Origin: Anaerolineales bacterium
GTDB lineage: Bacteria > Chloroflexota > Anaerolineae > 4572-78 > J111
Assembly: GCA_015075405.1 (NCBI GenBank)
Contig: JABTUK010000002.1
Span: forward strand, 992,001-1,056,000
Direction of reading: 5' to 3'
DNA length: 64,000 bases
Shown here: positions 45,764 through 54,496 of the stretch, in pieces
Numbering within the stretch: the stretch's first letter is position 1
Layout: each line of letters starts with the position of its first letter
Program-made: the position numbers and the translations under genes
Notes under the pieces: model-generated
Database searches by the model: none
What the model saw: the letters and a program-made list of their open reading frames with translations, nothing else
Told to the model about the DNA's origin: nothing

Positions 45764-46867
45764 TTAACAGTGCGACCAACCACCCTGACCATCCAGGCAA
45801 AGCCGAACCGCTTGACCGTTAAGGCTAAAGGTAATGGTTTCAACATAATCACCCTTTTCAACCACCGTAAAAAAAGTGACCGAACTGGTTGCTCCCGGCT
45901 GCGGCCCCGAACCTTCATAGCCATAGAAACAGGCCTTGACCGATTTACCTTTGGCGGTAGTAAAACTGATCGGCCAGGCGTCGGGCAATTTAACCTCAGA
46001 ATTGTTGGTCAGCAACAGTTCCACATTGAAACCGCGATAATTGGGTTTGGTATCGTCAAAGTCGCCCGTCTCCCAGGCTTTGCAGGGGTCGCCGCGGTCC
46101 CAGCCCCACGGTTCTTCGTAGCGGTGCTGGTTGCCAACCTTGAGCGCATACAGGCCATCGTCCTGGCCCGGCGGGCTGCTTGTTTGAGCGCTGTAACCTT
46201 GCTCGTTGCCATATTCCAACCCGCTGATGAGCCATTGATTGCCCAATTTGGTCAGGGTGTAGATGCCTCGATCCCGGTAAAGGGTTCCATCCAAAACCAC
46301 CCCCTGGTGCGTGGCCACAGCCCGCTCGCCGTCGAGTTGAATCGCTAAATCCACCAGGGTTAGCGAAGTAATGTTGCTGGAAAAGAAGGTTTGATAGCGC
46401 CGTTCGATATTGGCCCAACCCTGCCAGGTAGTATCATCACTGGGGTCGGCGGGGGTGCCGTTGCGATCTATCACGACAGCATCGGGAGTATACAGCGATT
46501 TTAAGAGGGCCAGGTCTTGAGCTACGGTGGCGTTGACTTCGGTCAGAATCACAGCTCTGACCTGTTCGGGATCGGCGGACAAATTTGAGGGGCTGGATGT
46601 GGCCGGAAGCGAATTTGGCCCTGGGGTAGATACAGGCGGTTGGCTGAGCTGCGTTTGATTAGCCACCTGGGTGGCAGCGATGGCCGCATCAACCGTAGCC
46701 TGCAAATTGAACACAGCCTGCTGGGTGGCGGCAACACCGGCAGCTACGGTCGCTTCGACATTAACCGTCTGGCCCAATCCACACAGAGCCAGCGTGACCG
46801 GCGACATAAGCGTGACGCTAACCACCAACACATTGAAAAACCGGCTTCGAGGATTTTGCTCAGCCAT
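45764..46867 (-). CDS. Secreted or anchored protein with SnoaL/NTF2-like domain
   Basis: This protein of about 367 residues has an N-terminal hydrophobic leader (FFNVLVVSVTLMSPVTLALCG), a low-complexity Ala/Thr-rich stretch and an NTF2-like domain at about 105-225 (VRAVILTEVNATVAQDLALLKSLYTPDAVVIDRNGTP, the typical ketosteroid-isomerase-like helix and cone). The C-terminal beta-rich region contains four cysteines (DPCKAW, KACFYGYEG, VRLCLDG, WSHC), which may be disulphide-bonded outside the cell. The role is unknown. ATG 46867 (MAEQNPRS) is the likely start, though upstream GTG 46921 and ATG 46888 are in frame and no option has an ideal ribosome-binding site. It sits within the run of envelope-protein genes. 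Confidence 0.65.
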   Translation of the reverse strand: MAEQNPRSRFFNVLVVSVTLMSPVTLALCGLGQTVNVEATVAAGVAATQQAVFNLQATVDAAIAATQVANQTQLSQPPVSTPGPNSLPATSSPSNLSADPEQVRAVILTEVNATVAQDLALLKSLYTPDAVVIDRNGTPADPSDDTTWQGWANIERRYQTFFSSNITSLTLVDLAIQLDGERAVATHQGVVLDGTLYRDRGIYTLTKLGNQWLISGLEYGNEQGYSAQTSSPPGQDDGLYALKVGNQHRYEEPWGWDRGDPCKAWETGDFDDTKPNYRGFNVELLLTNNSEVKLPDAWPISFTTAKGKSVKACFYGYEGSGPQPGATSSVTFFTVVEKGDYVETITFSLNGQAVRLCLDGQGGWSHC

Positions 46868-46982
46868 ACTTCCGTGAGTTTTTAACATTTTTAAGAAAGT
46901 TAAGCTTTTACATAATATCACACTTTCCCAGCATAATCAAGGGGTAAAAATTTTCCGGCTGGAAATGAGGCAATAAACGGAG

Positions 46983-47132
46983 ACTTAGGCAATTCCAAGA
47001 AAATAATTATCCAAAATCTGTGATACGTAATGCGTGCTGTGTGATGATTTCCAGGCAGATTTCTTACGCATCACGTATCACGCATCACGCCGGTGAGAAT
47101 AATTGGATGATTTAAATCTTGGGACTGCCTTA
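46983..47132 (-). repeat. MITE-like repeat of about 140 bp, copy 2
   Basis: On the minus strand it begins TAAGGCAGTCCCAAG, where TAA is the stop of the adjacent gene, and ends CTTGGAATTGCCTAA. It matches 9232-9376 over nearly its whole length, including ATCCAATTATTCTCACCGGC. Confidence 0.88.
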
Positions 47133-48176
47133 TTCCCACCAGTCGTGGCGGGAGCGGACATCCAGAAAAGTGCCGTTATCACGGATAGCGACAATCAATT
47201 CGCCCGTAGCAATGCCAACGGGGGTGTTGAGGGTCAGGCCGGGCAGTTGGCCCCCCTGGCTTTGGCGGAAGAGAGCGACCAGATTGGGGTCGGTTTGCAG
47301 GCCGAGGTAATGCACGGTGTAACCCCGGGCCACATTGCCGGCCCTGGTATAAACAAAGGTCAAGGTATCCTCGGCGGCATAGAGCAGGGTGGCATAATAA
47401 CTGCCCCGGTAAACATTCTGCTGGCGGGATGGAATATAAACTGGCTCGCCCGGCGTAGTCCGAATCCCCAGCAGCACCAAATGTTCATCGCGCAGGAGTT
47501 GGCCTTTGCAATTGCAGTTCCAGTCCCAATCATGAACTGTGTACGCCTGGGTAAAGTTGGGGTTAAAAATGCTGGCCAGGTTGGGCGCGTCCGGGTCTAA
47601 ACCTGACCCGTTAATCTCAACCAGATTCAAATCTACCGTGATCGGTTGGGGATCACGCAGCTTTAAATTGAGATCACCGTGGGCTTCGGCGGGGCGGTTC
47701 TCGCGTGGTCCTTCGAGCGGAATCAAGGCATAGGCGTTGGCCGAACCGGCGGGGGGAAACACTTCCGCCGGAGCAGCCACAACCACGCTGACCGGCGGCA
47801 TGGACAGCGCCTTTGGCTCAACAGGGTGGATTAACTGCTGAGCTAAAAGCGCAGCCCGTGCCTGAGACGCCTTGATTTCCAGCCCGATTTGGTCATAAAG
47901 ACCGGTCGAAATAATATCCCCTACCGCCTGCCGGGATGAGACAGCCAGCGGTTCGACAACCGCGACCGCTGGGGCGCGCCCGCTTCGCATCGCCAATCGT
48001 TTCGACTGCGACAATTGGATGGACCAGGCCAGCGGCGTGGGGGTTGGACCCCGCTCAAGCGTGCTGGGCGGCTCGGCCTGATTCTTGATCCATTGCGGCA
48101 GCGGCCAAACCAGGTAAATAACCAGAATGACCGCGCCGGCCAGCAAAACCGGCAGTTTTCGGGCAGAGAGTGTCAT
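47130..48176 (-). CDS. Membrane-anchored protein of unknown family, paralogue of the gene at 44425-45654
   Basis: This 348-residue protein has one N-terminal membrane segment (LPVLLAGAVILVIYLVWPLP) and then a linker. Its C-terminal domain is closely similar to that of 44425-45654: NAYALIPLEGPRENRPAEAH, AYTVHDWDWNCNCKGQLL, GSYYATLLYAAEDTLTFVYT, GYTVHYLGLQTDPNLV, and IRDNGTFLDVRSRHDWWE. The linker and anchor are unrelated, so the duplicated unit is the globular domain. The family is unknown to me. ATG 48176 is unambiguous. The stop TAA (47130-47132) is also the end of the repeat of about 140 bp. Confidence 0.75.
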   Translation of the reverse strand: MTLSARKLPVLLAGAVILVIYLVWPLPQWIKNQAEPPSTLERGPTPTPLAWSIQLSQSKRLAMRSGRAPAVAVVEPLAVSSRQAVGDIISTGLYDQIGLEIKASQARAALLAQQLIHPVEPKALSMPPVSVVVAAPAEVFPPAGSANAYALIPLEGPRENRPAEAHGDLNLKLRDPQPITVDLNLVEINGSGLDPDAPNLASIFNPNFTQAYTVHDWDWNCNCKGQLLRDEHLVLLGIRTTPGEPVYIPSRQQNVYRGSYYATLLYAAEDTLTFVYTRAGNVARGYTVHYLGLQTDPNLVALFRQSQGGQLPGLTLNTPVGIATGELIVAIRDNGTFLDVRSRHDWWE

Positions 48177-48193
48177 AAAAACTAAAGCTTGGC

Positions 48194-48320
48194 CTAAGTG
48201 ATTGTCAAAAAATAAGTTCCCCCAAGTTCCTGCAAGTTCCCAGGGAACTAAGGGAACTCAGAGCCGAAGGCCCCCTGTGGGTAGGAACTCAAAACGGGAA
48301 GTAAATTTTAGACGTTTACC
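48194..48320 (-). repeat. MITE-like repeat of about 108 bp, copy B (with a short internal expansion)
   Basis: It begins CTAAGTGATTGTCAAAAAAT and ends AATTTTAGACGTTTACC, with about 20 extra bases (GAGCCGAAGGCCCCCTGTGG) in the middle compared with the other copies. It ends 3 nt from the stop of the gene at 48324-49409. Confidence 0.85.
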
Positions 48321-48323
48321 AAA

Positions 48324-49409
48324 TCACGGTAAAGCCCACACCATCGGCGCGGGCGGGGTGAAGCTGGAGCGAACCGCTACCGGCTGGCTGGTCTCGATAG
48401 ATTGAGTAACTGCATTGAGGATTTCGACCACGTGCGCGGCCTGTTCGCCGGTGGCGCGGTGGGGACGATCTTCAGCCAGGGCTTGAGCCATATCCCGCAC
48501 CGCCCGGCCCCACTCGACCTTACGCTTGCCCTCATAGGCCGGCCTGATCAGAGCCACCGGCTGTAACGGCTGGCCGAATTCGGCCACTTCGACGGCCACA
48601 TTGAAATCGTGCCAGCTTTGCAGATAGAGCGTGCCCAGATCGCCGTGAAATTCAATGCCGTCCTGTTTGCTGCTGTGGCGGGACACGTAAAAATCGCTGG
48701 TCAGCCGGACGAGCGGGCCGTTTTCCAACTCGATTACCGCGACAACGAAATCCGGGGTATCAATATGAAAGGGAATACCCTCCCGCGTCACCCGGTCGGG
48801 ATGGACCACCTTGCCGTAAGCCCAGACCTGACGGGCCGGGCCAAAAAAGGCGGTCAGCATGGTCAACGGGTAAACGGCTACGTCAAATAAGGCGCCGACC
48901 TGATAAAAGGGGCCAGGCGCGGGATGCCACGATTCGATGCGGCCCCAGTTGACCTCGGCAAAGGCCACCCGAATCTGGCCCAGTTTCCCCTCACGGATGA
49001 TTTTCCAGGCCGTCTGCTGGGCCTCGCCCATATAGGTAAAAGGCGAGCAGCCCAGGCGCAGCCCTTTCTGGCGGGCCAGTTCGACCACCACCCGCGCCTC
49101 CTCGTAGGTCAGGGCCAGCGGTTTTTCGCAGTGAACATGCTTGCCGGCCTCCAGGCAAAGGGTGGTCGTAGCGGCGTGGGCGTGGTGGATGGTCAGATTG
49201 ACCACCAACTCCACCGCCTCGTCGGCCAACATCGCTTCTATGGAAGGGTAGGCCCGGCAGCCAAATTTGGCCGCCAGCGCCTCAGCGCGGGTCACCTCCA
49301 AATCGGCCATACCGATCAGTTCGATTTCGGGATATGTTGCCAGTGTTTCGGCATACGGCTCCGCGATATTGCCGCAGCCGAGAATGGCAACGCCCAGTTT
49401 TTTGGTCAC
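48324..49409 (-). CDS. Gfo/Idh/MocA-family oxidoreductase
   Basis: This 361-residue NAD(P)-dependent sugar/inositol-type dehydrogenase has the Rossmann motif VAILGCGNIAEPYAETL at the N-terminus and the family dinucleotide/catalytic lysine motif HVHCEKPLALTYEEA near residue 92. The C-terminal alpha/beta substrate domain starts near 125. The start is GTG 49409. The substrate is not predictable; family members oxidise or epimerise carbohydrates and polyols. It is cotranscribed, or nearly so, with a ThuA protein, an aldo-keto reductase, a second Gfo/Idh protein and a second ThuA protein, a set typical of catabolism of an unusual sugar or disaccharide by 3-keto intermediates. No transporter is adjacent. 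Confidence 0.88.
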   Translation of the reverse strand: MTKKLGVAILGCGNIAEPYAETLATYPEIELIGMADLEVTRAEALAAKFGCRAYPSIEAMLADEAVELVVNLTIHHAHAATTTLCLEAGKHVHCEKPLALTYEEARVVVELARQKGLRLGCSPFTYMGEAQQTAWKIIREGKLGQIRVAFAEVNWGRIESWHPAPGPFYQVGALFDVAVYPLTMLTAFFGPARQVWAYGKVVHPDRVTREGIPFHIDTPDFVVAVIELENGPLVRLTSDFYVSRHSSKQDGIEFHGDLGTLYLQSWHDFNVAVEVAEFGQPLQPVALIRPAYEGKRKVEWGRAVRDMAQALAEDRPHRATGEQAAHVVEILNAVTQSIETSQPVAVRSSFTPPAPMVWALP

Positions 49410-49462
49410 GATATAGAAACTCCTGTGTACAGAAATTTACCTAATTTACCTCAGTTCAGAGT

Positions 49463-49570
49463 TTTTTATTTTTCGACAGGATTAACAAGATTTACAAGAT
49501 AAAATTGATCAAAAATCTTGTTAATCCTGTAAATCTTGTCTATTTTAGTTGAAACTCCGAATTCAGGTTA
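49463..49570. repeat. Iterated-word hairpin (AGGATTAACAAGATTTACAAG / CTTGTTAATCCTGTAAATC)
   Basis: The words AGGATTAACAAGATTTAC and CTTGTTAATCCTGTAAATCT form inverted partners, with extended AT-rich flanks, between the Gfo/Idh and ThuA genes. Confidence 0.7.
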
Positions 49571-49586
49571 ATTTGATTGATTATTT

Positions 49587-50240
49587 TCAGTCGCGGCTGG
49601 CCCAGACCATCCCGCGTTTTTGAATTTCTAAAACTTCCGGCACTTCAAAATCGCTGGCGACGTGTCCCAGCGAAGAGTAGAAGACGCGGCCTTGCCCCCA
49701 GCGTCGTTTCCAAACCACCGGCATGACGCACCCATCCACCCACGGGGCGCTGCGGGGGTGGAACGTTGTGGTTGCCAGGACCTCGTTGGAGGGATCAACG
49801 TGCATGTAATACTGTTCCGATTTCACTGTGAAATCAGAAAGGCCCTGGGTAATGGGGTCCGCGGGGGCGATGATATTCACCTCATACTCGATGATATCGT
49901 CGGGGTGGGCCACCCATTGGCCGCCGACCAGCCATTGATAGGCCGGATTATTACGAAACGAGTCGGCCATTCCTCCATGCCAGCCGGCAATCCCCACCCC
50001 GTTCGCAACAGCATCGAGCAAGCCTCTTTCCTGCTCCGGGGTGATTACGCCCATGGTCCAAATGGGCACGATCAGGCTCAGGCTCAGGCTCTGCATTTTG
50101 CTTTGATCCAGGTAAACATCGAGCGTGTTAGCCAGTTCAACTGCAAAACCAAAATCCTGCAAAACGGGCGCAAACAACTCGGCGCACTGCCGAGGTTGGT
50201 GGCCTTCCCAGCCACCCCAAACGATAAGCGCTTTTTTCAT
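49587..50240 (-). CDS. ThuA-domain protein
   Basis: This 217-residue class-I glutamine-amidotransferase-like fold protein belongs to the ThuA (trehalose utilisation) group: [22 protein letters not shown] at the N-terminus, [29 protein letters not shown] near residue 86, and [22 protein letters not shown] at the C-terminus. ThuA proteins accompany Gfo/Idh dehydrogenases in 3-keto-sugar pathways. The run CAGAGCCTGAGCCTGAGCCT encodes QSLSLSL near residue 50 and looks like a short in-frame word expansion. ATG 50240. The aldo-keto reductase gene ends 16 nt upstream, so the two are cotranscribed. Confidence 0.87.
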   Translation of the reverse strand: MKKALIVWGGWEGHQPRQCAELFAPVLQDFGFAVELANTLDVYLDQSKMQSLSLSLIVPIWTMGVITPEQERGLLDAVANGVGIAGWHGGMADSFRNNPAYQWLVGGQWVAHPDDIIEYEVNIIAPADPITQGLSDFTVKSEQYYMHVDPSNEVLATTTFHPRSAPWVDGCVMPVVWKRRWGQGRVFYSSLGHVASDFEVPEVLEIQKRGMVWASRD

Positions 50241-50256
50241 TGCTGTTCAGCCACTT

Positions 50257-51225
50257 TCATAGATCGTCACGTTGCAAATCCAGCCAGGCTATTTCTTCCG
50301 GCGTCAACTTAACCTGGCTGGCCTCGACGTTGGCCTTGAACTCAGCGCCACTCTGGCAGCCAACCAGGGCAAAGATATTGAGCGGCTGGCTGAGCACGTA
50401 AGCCAGGGCGATTTGCGGCAGGGTCAACCCCTTTTCCCCGGCCAACTGGCGCGCCCGGTCGAGCCGCTTGAAGTTATCTTCGTAACAGTAACTCTCGACG
50501 CACAACTTGTCGAGATAGCTGTCGAACGAATCAAGATTGTCCCGACTAAAACGCCCGGAGAAAAAGCCGCCGGCCAGACTCGACCAGGTAAAGAGCGGCA
50601 AACCGTTTTGCCGGTACCAGGCGCGGGCAGTTTCTCCCTGCGGGCCGCTGATACTGAGGCAATTGGGCCACGGCTCCTTAACCTGCTCGGCCAGGCTAAA
50701 ATTGGGGCTGCTGGCGGCAAACGGAACCAAACCGTGCGCTGCGGCGTACTCATTGGCGACCTGAATCCGCTCGTGGCTCCAATTAGAACCGCCAAAAGCG
50801 TGAATTCGGCCCGCCGCCTGGTGCTCGTTCAACACTTCTACAATCGGGCCGACCGGCGCCGTCGGGTCATCGCGGTGCAGCAGATAGAGGTCAATAAAAT
50901 CAGTCCGCAACCGCGCCAGCGAGTCAAACAGGTCAGAAGTAATATCAAAAGGCGTCACTCGCTGGCGGTCTTGGTTGTGATGCGCCCCCTTGCCGATGAT
51001 GACCACCTTTTCGCGCAGTCCACGCTCATCGAGCCAGCGCCCAAAGGTGCGCTCGCAGTCACCATTGCCGTACCCGTGCGCGGTGTCAAAGGTGGTGCAG
51101 CCCAGTTCAAAAATCTCATCCAGCAGCGTAAAACTCCGCTCCACTTCGTCCGAAGTAATCATCACCGTGCCCTGAACCAGGCGGGAGATGGGTTTGTCGA
51201 TATCAGGGATGTGTCCGTATTCCAT
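50257..51225 (-). CDS. Aldo/keto reductase
   Basis: This 322-residue (alpha/beta)8-barrel NADP(H)-dependent reductase has the catalytic tetrad landmarks FDTAHGYGNGDCERTFG (Asp and Tyr near residue 45), VVIIGKGAHH (Lys), and the IDLYLLHRDDP histidine. The C-terminal cofactor segment VLSQPLNIFALVGCQSGAEFKANVEAS is typical of the AKR families close to YghZ/Tas. It probably reduces or oxidises a sugar carbonyl within this catabolic set. ATG 51225. A GTGATGCG-word hairpin separates it from the upstream Gfo/Idh gene. Confidence 0.9.
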   Translation of the reverse strand: MEYGHIPDIDKPISRLVQGTVMITSDEVERSFTLLDEIFELGCTTFDTAHGYGNGDCERTFGRWLDERGLREKVVIIGKGAHHNQDRQRVTPFDITSDLFDSLARLRTDFIDLYLLHRDDPTAPVGPIVEVLNEHQAAGRIHAFGGSNWSHERIQVANEYAAAHGLVPFAASSPNFSLAEQVKEPWPNCLSISGPQGETARAWYRQNGLPLFTWSSLAGGFFSGRFSRDNLDSFDSYLDKLCVESYCYEDNFKRLDRARQLAGEKGLTLPQIALAYVLSQPLNIFALVGCQSGAEFKANVEASQVKLTPEEIAWLDLQRDDL

Positions 51226-51238
51226 ATAAACCTTTTAT

Positions 51239-51301
51239 TGGTGATACGTGATGCGTGATGCGTGACGCGAAGCGTTCTCACGCATCACGCATCACATCTC
51301 A
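51239..51301. repeat. Iterated-word hairpin (GTGATGCGTGATGCGTGA / TCACGCATCACGCATCAC)
   Basis: GTGATACGTGATGCGTGATG pairs with CATCACGCATCAC across a GCGAAGCGTT loop. It ends at the stop codon (51299-51301, minus) of the Gfo/Idh gene. The words are shared with the 140-bp repeats. Confidence 0.8.
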
Positions 51302-52282
51302 CTCCATCGGATATTTCAAGCCCCACGGGGCGCGGATTTCATCCATCGTGCGCATGATAGACAGGGTTTCGTCCAGCGGCATGGTGGCGCTTTCTAACCA
51401 ACCATTTCGCAGGCAGTTCATGACCTCAAGGGCCTGATAGTTGTAGCCGTTGCCTTCAAGGGGCGCGTCAATAATTTCATCTCCCTGCTCAGGCCGGGAT
51501 AAGGTGAGGCGAACCGGGCAGTAGATGGGCGCATGGACTCTGATTCGTCCTTTCGTGCCCATGATAATGGCTTCGGACGGGATGTCGGTTCTGACGGCTG
51601 CGGCCAGGACGGCCAGTTGTCCCCCGGCATAGCTCAACAGCATGGCCGATTGTTCGTCCACGCCGGTCTGCCCCAACTGGGCCAAACTGGTCACTTTGAC
51701 CGGCGTCCCCAACAACATCGAAGCAAAGGAGACCGTATAGATGCCCACGTCGAGGAGCGCGCCGCCGCCCAGGGCCGGGTCAAACAGGCGGCTTTTGGGG
51801 TCAAATTCGGCCCGAAAGCCCAAATCGGCCATGAGCATACGCACTTCGCCAATGGCGTCTTCGGCAATCAATTGCCGCACCTTGAGCACCGCCGGCAAAA
51901 AACGGGTCCACATGGCTTCCATGAGAAACAGCTTTTTTTGGCGGGCCAGCTTAATCATCGCTTCCGTTTCGACGGCATTGATGGCAAACGGCTTTTCGCA
52001 CAAAACGGCTTTACCAGCCTCCAGACAGAGCAGGGTGTTGTCTTTGTGCAGCGAGTGGGGCGTCGAGATGTAAATAACATCCACTTCGGGGTCATGCGCC
52101 AGCGCCTCGTAGCTGGCATGGCGGCGCGGCACGTCAAAAGCGTCGCCAAATTGGTCTGCTGTTGCCTCTATCCGCGAACCGACGGCGACCAGTTCCGCGC
52201 CGGGGGCAGCTTTCAGCCCCAGCGCAAATTTGCGGGCAATGACCCCCGTGCCCAAAATTCCCCAACGAATGTTGTCCGTCAT
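51299..52282 (-). CDS. Gfo/Idh/MocA-family oxidoreductase (trans-1,2-dihydrobenzene-1,2-diol dehydrogenase-like)
   Basis: This 327-residue dehydrogenase has the Rossmann motif WGILGTGVIARKFALGLK at the N-terminus, the VLCEKPFAINAVETEAMI catalytic-lysine motif near residue 93, and GGALLDVGIYTVSFASMLLG near 170. That pattern is typical of the subgroup with dimeric dihydrodiol and glucose-fructose oxidoreductase-like members. ATG 52282 is preferred: GGAGGTG lies 6 nt upstream and the TTG five codons earlier overlaps it. The substrate is unknown. It belongs to the minus-strand sugar-catabolism set. Confidence 0.88.
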   Translation of the reverse strand: MTDNIRWGILGTGVIARKFALGLKAAPGAELVAVGSRIEATADQFGDAFDVPRRHASYEALAHDPEVDVIYISTPHSLHKDNTLLCLEAGKAVLCEKPFAINAVETEAMIKLARQKKLFLMEAMWTRFLPAVLKVRQLIAEDAIGEVRMLMADLGFRAEFDPKSRLFDPALGGGALLDVGIYTVSFASMLLGTPVKVTSLAQLGQTGVDEQSAMLLSYAGGQLAVLAAAVRTDIPSEAIIMGTKGRIRVHAPIYCPVRLTLSRPEQGDEIIDAPLEGNGYNYQALEVMNCLRNGWLESATMPLDETLSIMRTMDEIRAPWGLKYPME

Positions 52283-52304
52283 GTTCAACACCTCCAAAGA
52301 TTTA

Positions 52305-52385
52305 AAGGAACTAAGGGAACTCGTAGGTGCTGAGGGAACTTCAAAAAAGTTCCCTCAGTTCCCTTAGTTCCTTCAGTTTCCTTTA
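52305..52385. repeat. GGAACT-word hairpin
   Basis: AAGGAACTAAGGGAACT and GAGGGAACTT face AAGTTCCCTC and AGTTCCCTTAGTTCCTT. It starts 2 nt after the stop of the ThuA gene at 52383 (minus). It shares core words with the 108-bp repeats but lacks their termini. Confidence 0.8.
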
Positions 52386-53108
52386 TATTTTCTCCAACGG
52401 CGTCGGAAAATTGCCAAACTTGACCTCCGGCCCGGCGACAGGGGCGGCCCAATGGATGGCATTACTGATGACCCGCAGCACCTCCGGCTGGTGGTAGATG
52501 GGGTAAGTTTCGTGGCCGGGGCGGAAATAAAAGATTTTGCCCCGCCCGCGATGGAAACAGCAGCCGCTGCGGAAAATTTCGCCGCCCTGGAACCAACTGA
52601 TAAAGACCAGGGTATCGGGCGCGGGGATGTCGAAATGCTCGCCGTACATCTCGGCCTGGGGGATTTCAAAATATTCGGGCAGCCCGGCAGCAATAGGATG
52701 GCCCGGTTCGACCACCCAAATCCGCTCTTTTTCGCCCAGTTCGCGCCACTTCAGGTCGCACGATGTGCCCATCAACGCTTTGAAAATTTTGGAAAAATGG
52801 CCGGAGTGCAGCACAATCAAGCCCATCCCCTGCCAGACCCGCTGGCGGACACGCTCCACCACCGCGTCGGCTACCTCCTGGTGAGCCATATGCCCCCACC
52901 AGATAAGCACATCGGTTTGATTGAGAACATCCTGGGTTAAGCCATGTTCCGGCTCATCGAGGGTAGCGGTCTGAACGGTGAACCCCTCCCCTTGCAGGTG
53001 ACGGGCAATCTGTTGATGAATCCCATCGGGATAGATTTTGGCAACTACGGCGTTTCGTTTTTCGTGCCGGTACTCGTTCCAGACTGTAACATGAGGGGGT
53101 TTTGTCAT
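52383..53108 (-). CDS. ThuA-domain protein
   Basis: This 241-residue ThuA-like protein is divergent from the one at 49587-50240: [30 protein letters not shown] at the N-terminus, [14 protein letters not shown] near 87, [22 protein letters not shown] near 116, and [32 protein letters not shown] at the C-terminus. In related operons such proteins act with Gfo/Idh dehydrogenases on sugar derivatives; the chemistry is not established here. ATG 53108, behind AGAGGAC. It would be first in the minus-strand run 53108 to 48324. Confidence 0.85.
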   Translation of the reverse strand: MTKPPHVTVWNEYRHEKRNAVVAKIYPDGIHQQIARHLQGEGFTVQTATLDEPEHGLTQDVLNQTDVLIWWGHMAHQEVADAVVERVRQRVWQGMGLIVLHSGHFSKIFKALMGTSCDLKWRELGEKERIWVVEPGHPIAAGLPEYFEIPQAEMYGEHFDIPAPDTLVFISWFQGGEIFRSGCCFHRGRGKIFYFRPGHETYPIYHQPEVLRVISNAIHWAAPVAGPEVKFGNFPTPLEKI

Positions 53109-53131
53109 GATTTAATGTCCTCTTTCAAAGA

Positions 53132-53214
53132 TAGGAACTGAGGGAACTGATTGGAACTCATAGGAACTACCTGCCTGAGTTCCCTTGAGTTCCTACAAGT
53201 TCCCACAATCTTCA
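53132..53214. repeat. GGAACT-word hairpin
   Basis: AGGAACTGAGGGAACTGATT and GGAACTCATAGGAACT face GAGTTCCCTTGAGTTCCTAC. It lies in the divergent spacer between the ThuA gene and serC; the rest of that spacer holds only the serC promoter and short word tracts. Confidence 0.75.
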
Positions 53215-53284
53215 TTGCCTATCTTCCCATAAGCCCCTTATTTTGGCAAAATTCGGTATCTCTAAAAGTCCCCCGGCTTCGCTT

Positions 53285-53314
53285 TTTACGTTTTACGCCT
53301 GGCTGCGGTATAAT
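53285..53314 (+). promoter_or_regulatory. Promoter of serC
   Basis: TTTACG (53285-53290), an 18-nt spacer and a perfect TATAAT (53309-53314), 89 nt before ATG 53403. A short AGAGTAGCAAGGTAGCAAAG word tract follows. Confidence 0.6.
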
Positions 53315-53402
53315 GAGGCGCAGAGTAGCAAGGTAGCAAAGTCGCAGAGATGGAGTAACCCTGTCTACTGTCTACCGTCTACTATCTTCGGAGGAGATTA
53401 TT

Positions 53403-54494
53403 ATGTCTGACCGGATTTTTAATTTCAGCGCCGGGCCGGCGGTGATGCCCGAACCAGTTTTGGAGCGTGCCCGCGACGAGATGCTTAATTTTCAGGATTC
53501 CGGTATGTCGGTGATGGAGATGAGCCATCGCTCGCCGGAATTTGAGGGGATTTTGGCCCGGACCGAGCGTGGCCTGCGCCAGGCGATGGGCATCCCCGAC
53601 GATTATGCGGTGCTCTTTTTGCAAGGGGGGGCCAGCTTGCAGTTTTCGATGGTCCCGATGAATTTGTACCTCCCCGGCCGGCCCATTGACGTGCTCCACA
53701 CCGGCGCGTGGACCGAGAAAGCAATTGAGGAAATCAAAAAAGTAGCCGAGTGTCGCCTGGCCGCCTCGACCGAGGCTGAAAAGTTCCGGCGGCTACCCCG
53801 GCCCGACGAAATCGAATTCAATCCCGATGCCTCCTATGTCCACATTTGCTCCAATAACACCATCTTTGGTACCCAGTGGCGCAGCTTTCCCGATACGGGT
53901 GGGGTTCCCCTGGTAGCCGATATGTCGTCCGATATTTTGTCCCGGCCGGTGGATGTGTCCAAATTTGGCCTGATTTTCGCCGGGGCGCAAAAAAATATCG
54001 GCCCAGCCGGTGTTACCCTAGTGGTTATGCGTAAAGAGTTGGCCGAGCGCGCCCCGGCCAGCACACCGACCATGCTCAAATACGCCACCCACATCAAAAA
54101 CAACTCGCTCTACAATACACCGCCCACGTTTGGCATTTATATGATTGGCCTGGTGATGGATTGGATCGAGGCCGAAGGAGGCGTGGTTGCCATCGAGGAG
54201 CGCAATGAGGCCAAGGCCAAACTGCTGTACGGGACCATTGACGCGACCGGGTTCTACACGGGCACCGTTGAAAAACAAGACCGCTCTTATATGAATGTCA
54301 ATTTTCGCATCCAGGGTAGCAACGAAGAGCTGGAAAAGAAATTTGCCAAAGAAGCCGAAGCCGCCGGCCTCAGCGGGTTGAAAGGCCACCGCTCTGTCGG
54401 CGGCCTGCGAGCCTCCATTTACAATGCTATGCCCCTCGAAGGCGTGCAGACGCTGGTGGACTTTATGCGCGAGTTTGAACGGAAGAACGGATAA
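53403..54494 (+). CDS. serC: Phosphoserine aminotransferase
   Basis: This 363-residue PLP enzyme of the class V aminotransferase family converts 3-phosphohydroxypyruvate and glutamate to phosphoserine. It starts RIFNFSAGPAVMPEPVLERA, with GMSVMEMSHRSPEF near 36 and the cofactor lysine in FAGAQKNIGPAGVTLV near 195. CSNNTIFGTQW and the phosphate-binding HRSVGGLRASIYNAM near the C-terminus are family hallmarks. GGAGGAG lies just before ATG 53403. The length is normal. A GTGCGTGGTGCG hairpin follows the stop, before xylB. Serine from this pathway would also supply the glycine system and possibly the oxoamine synthase. Confidence 0.95.
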   Translation: MSDRIFNFSAGPAVMPEPVLERARDEMLNFQDSGMSVMEMSHRSPEFEGILARTERGLRQAMGIPDDYAVLFLQGGASLQFSMVPMNLYLPGRPIDVLHTGAWTEKAIEEIKKVAECRLAASTEAEKFRRLPRPDEIEFNPDASYVHICSNNTIFGTQWRSFPDTGGVPLVADMSSDILSRPVDVSKFGLIFAGAQKNIGPAGVTLVVMRKELAERAPASTPTMLKYATHIKNNSLYNTPPTFGIYMIGLVMDWIEAEGGVVAIEERNEAKAKLLYGTIDATGFYTGTVEKQDRSYMNVNFRIQGSNEELEKKFAKEAEAAGLSGLKGHRSVGGLRASIYNAMPLEGVQTLVDFMREFERKNG

Positions 54495-54496
54495 AC

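Noticed and set aside
49662-51258. Plus-strand open frames opposite the ThuA and aldo-keto reductase genes
   Set aside because: They lack motifs and ribosome-binding sites, and the opposite strand carries clear enzyme families.
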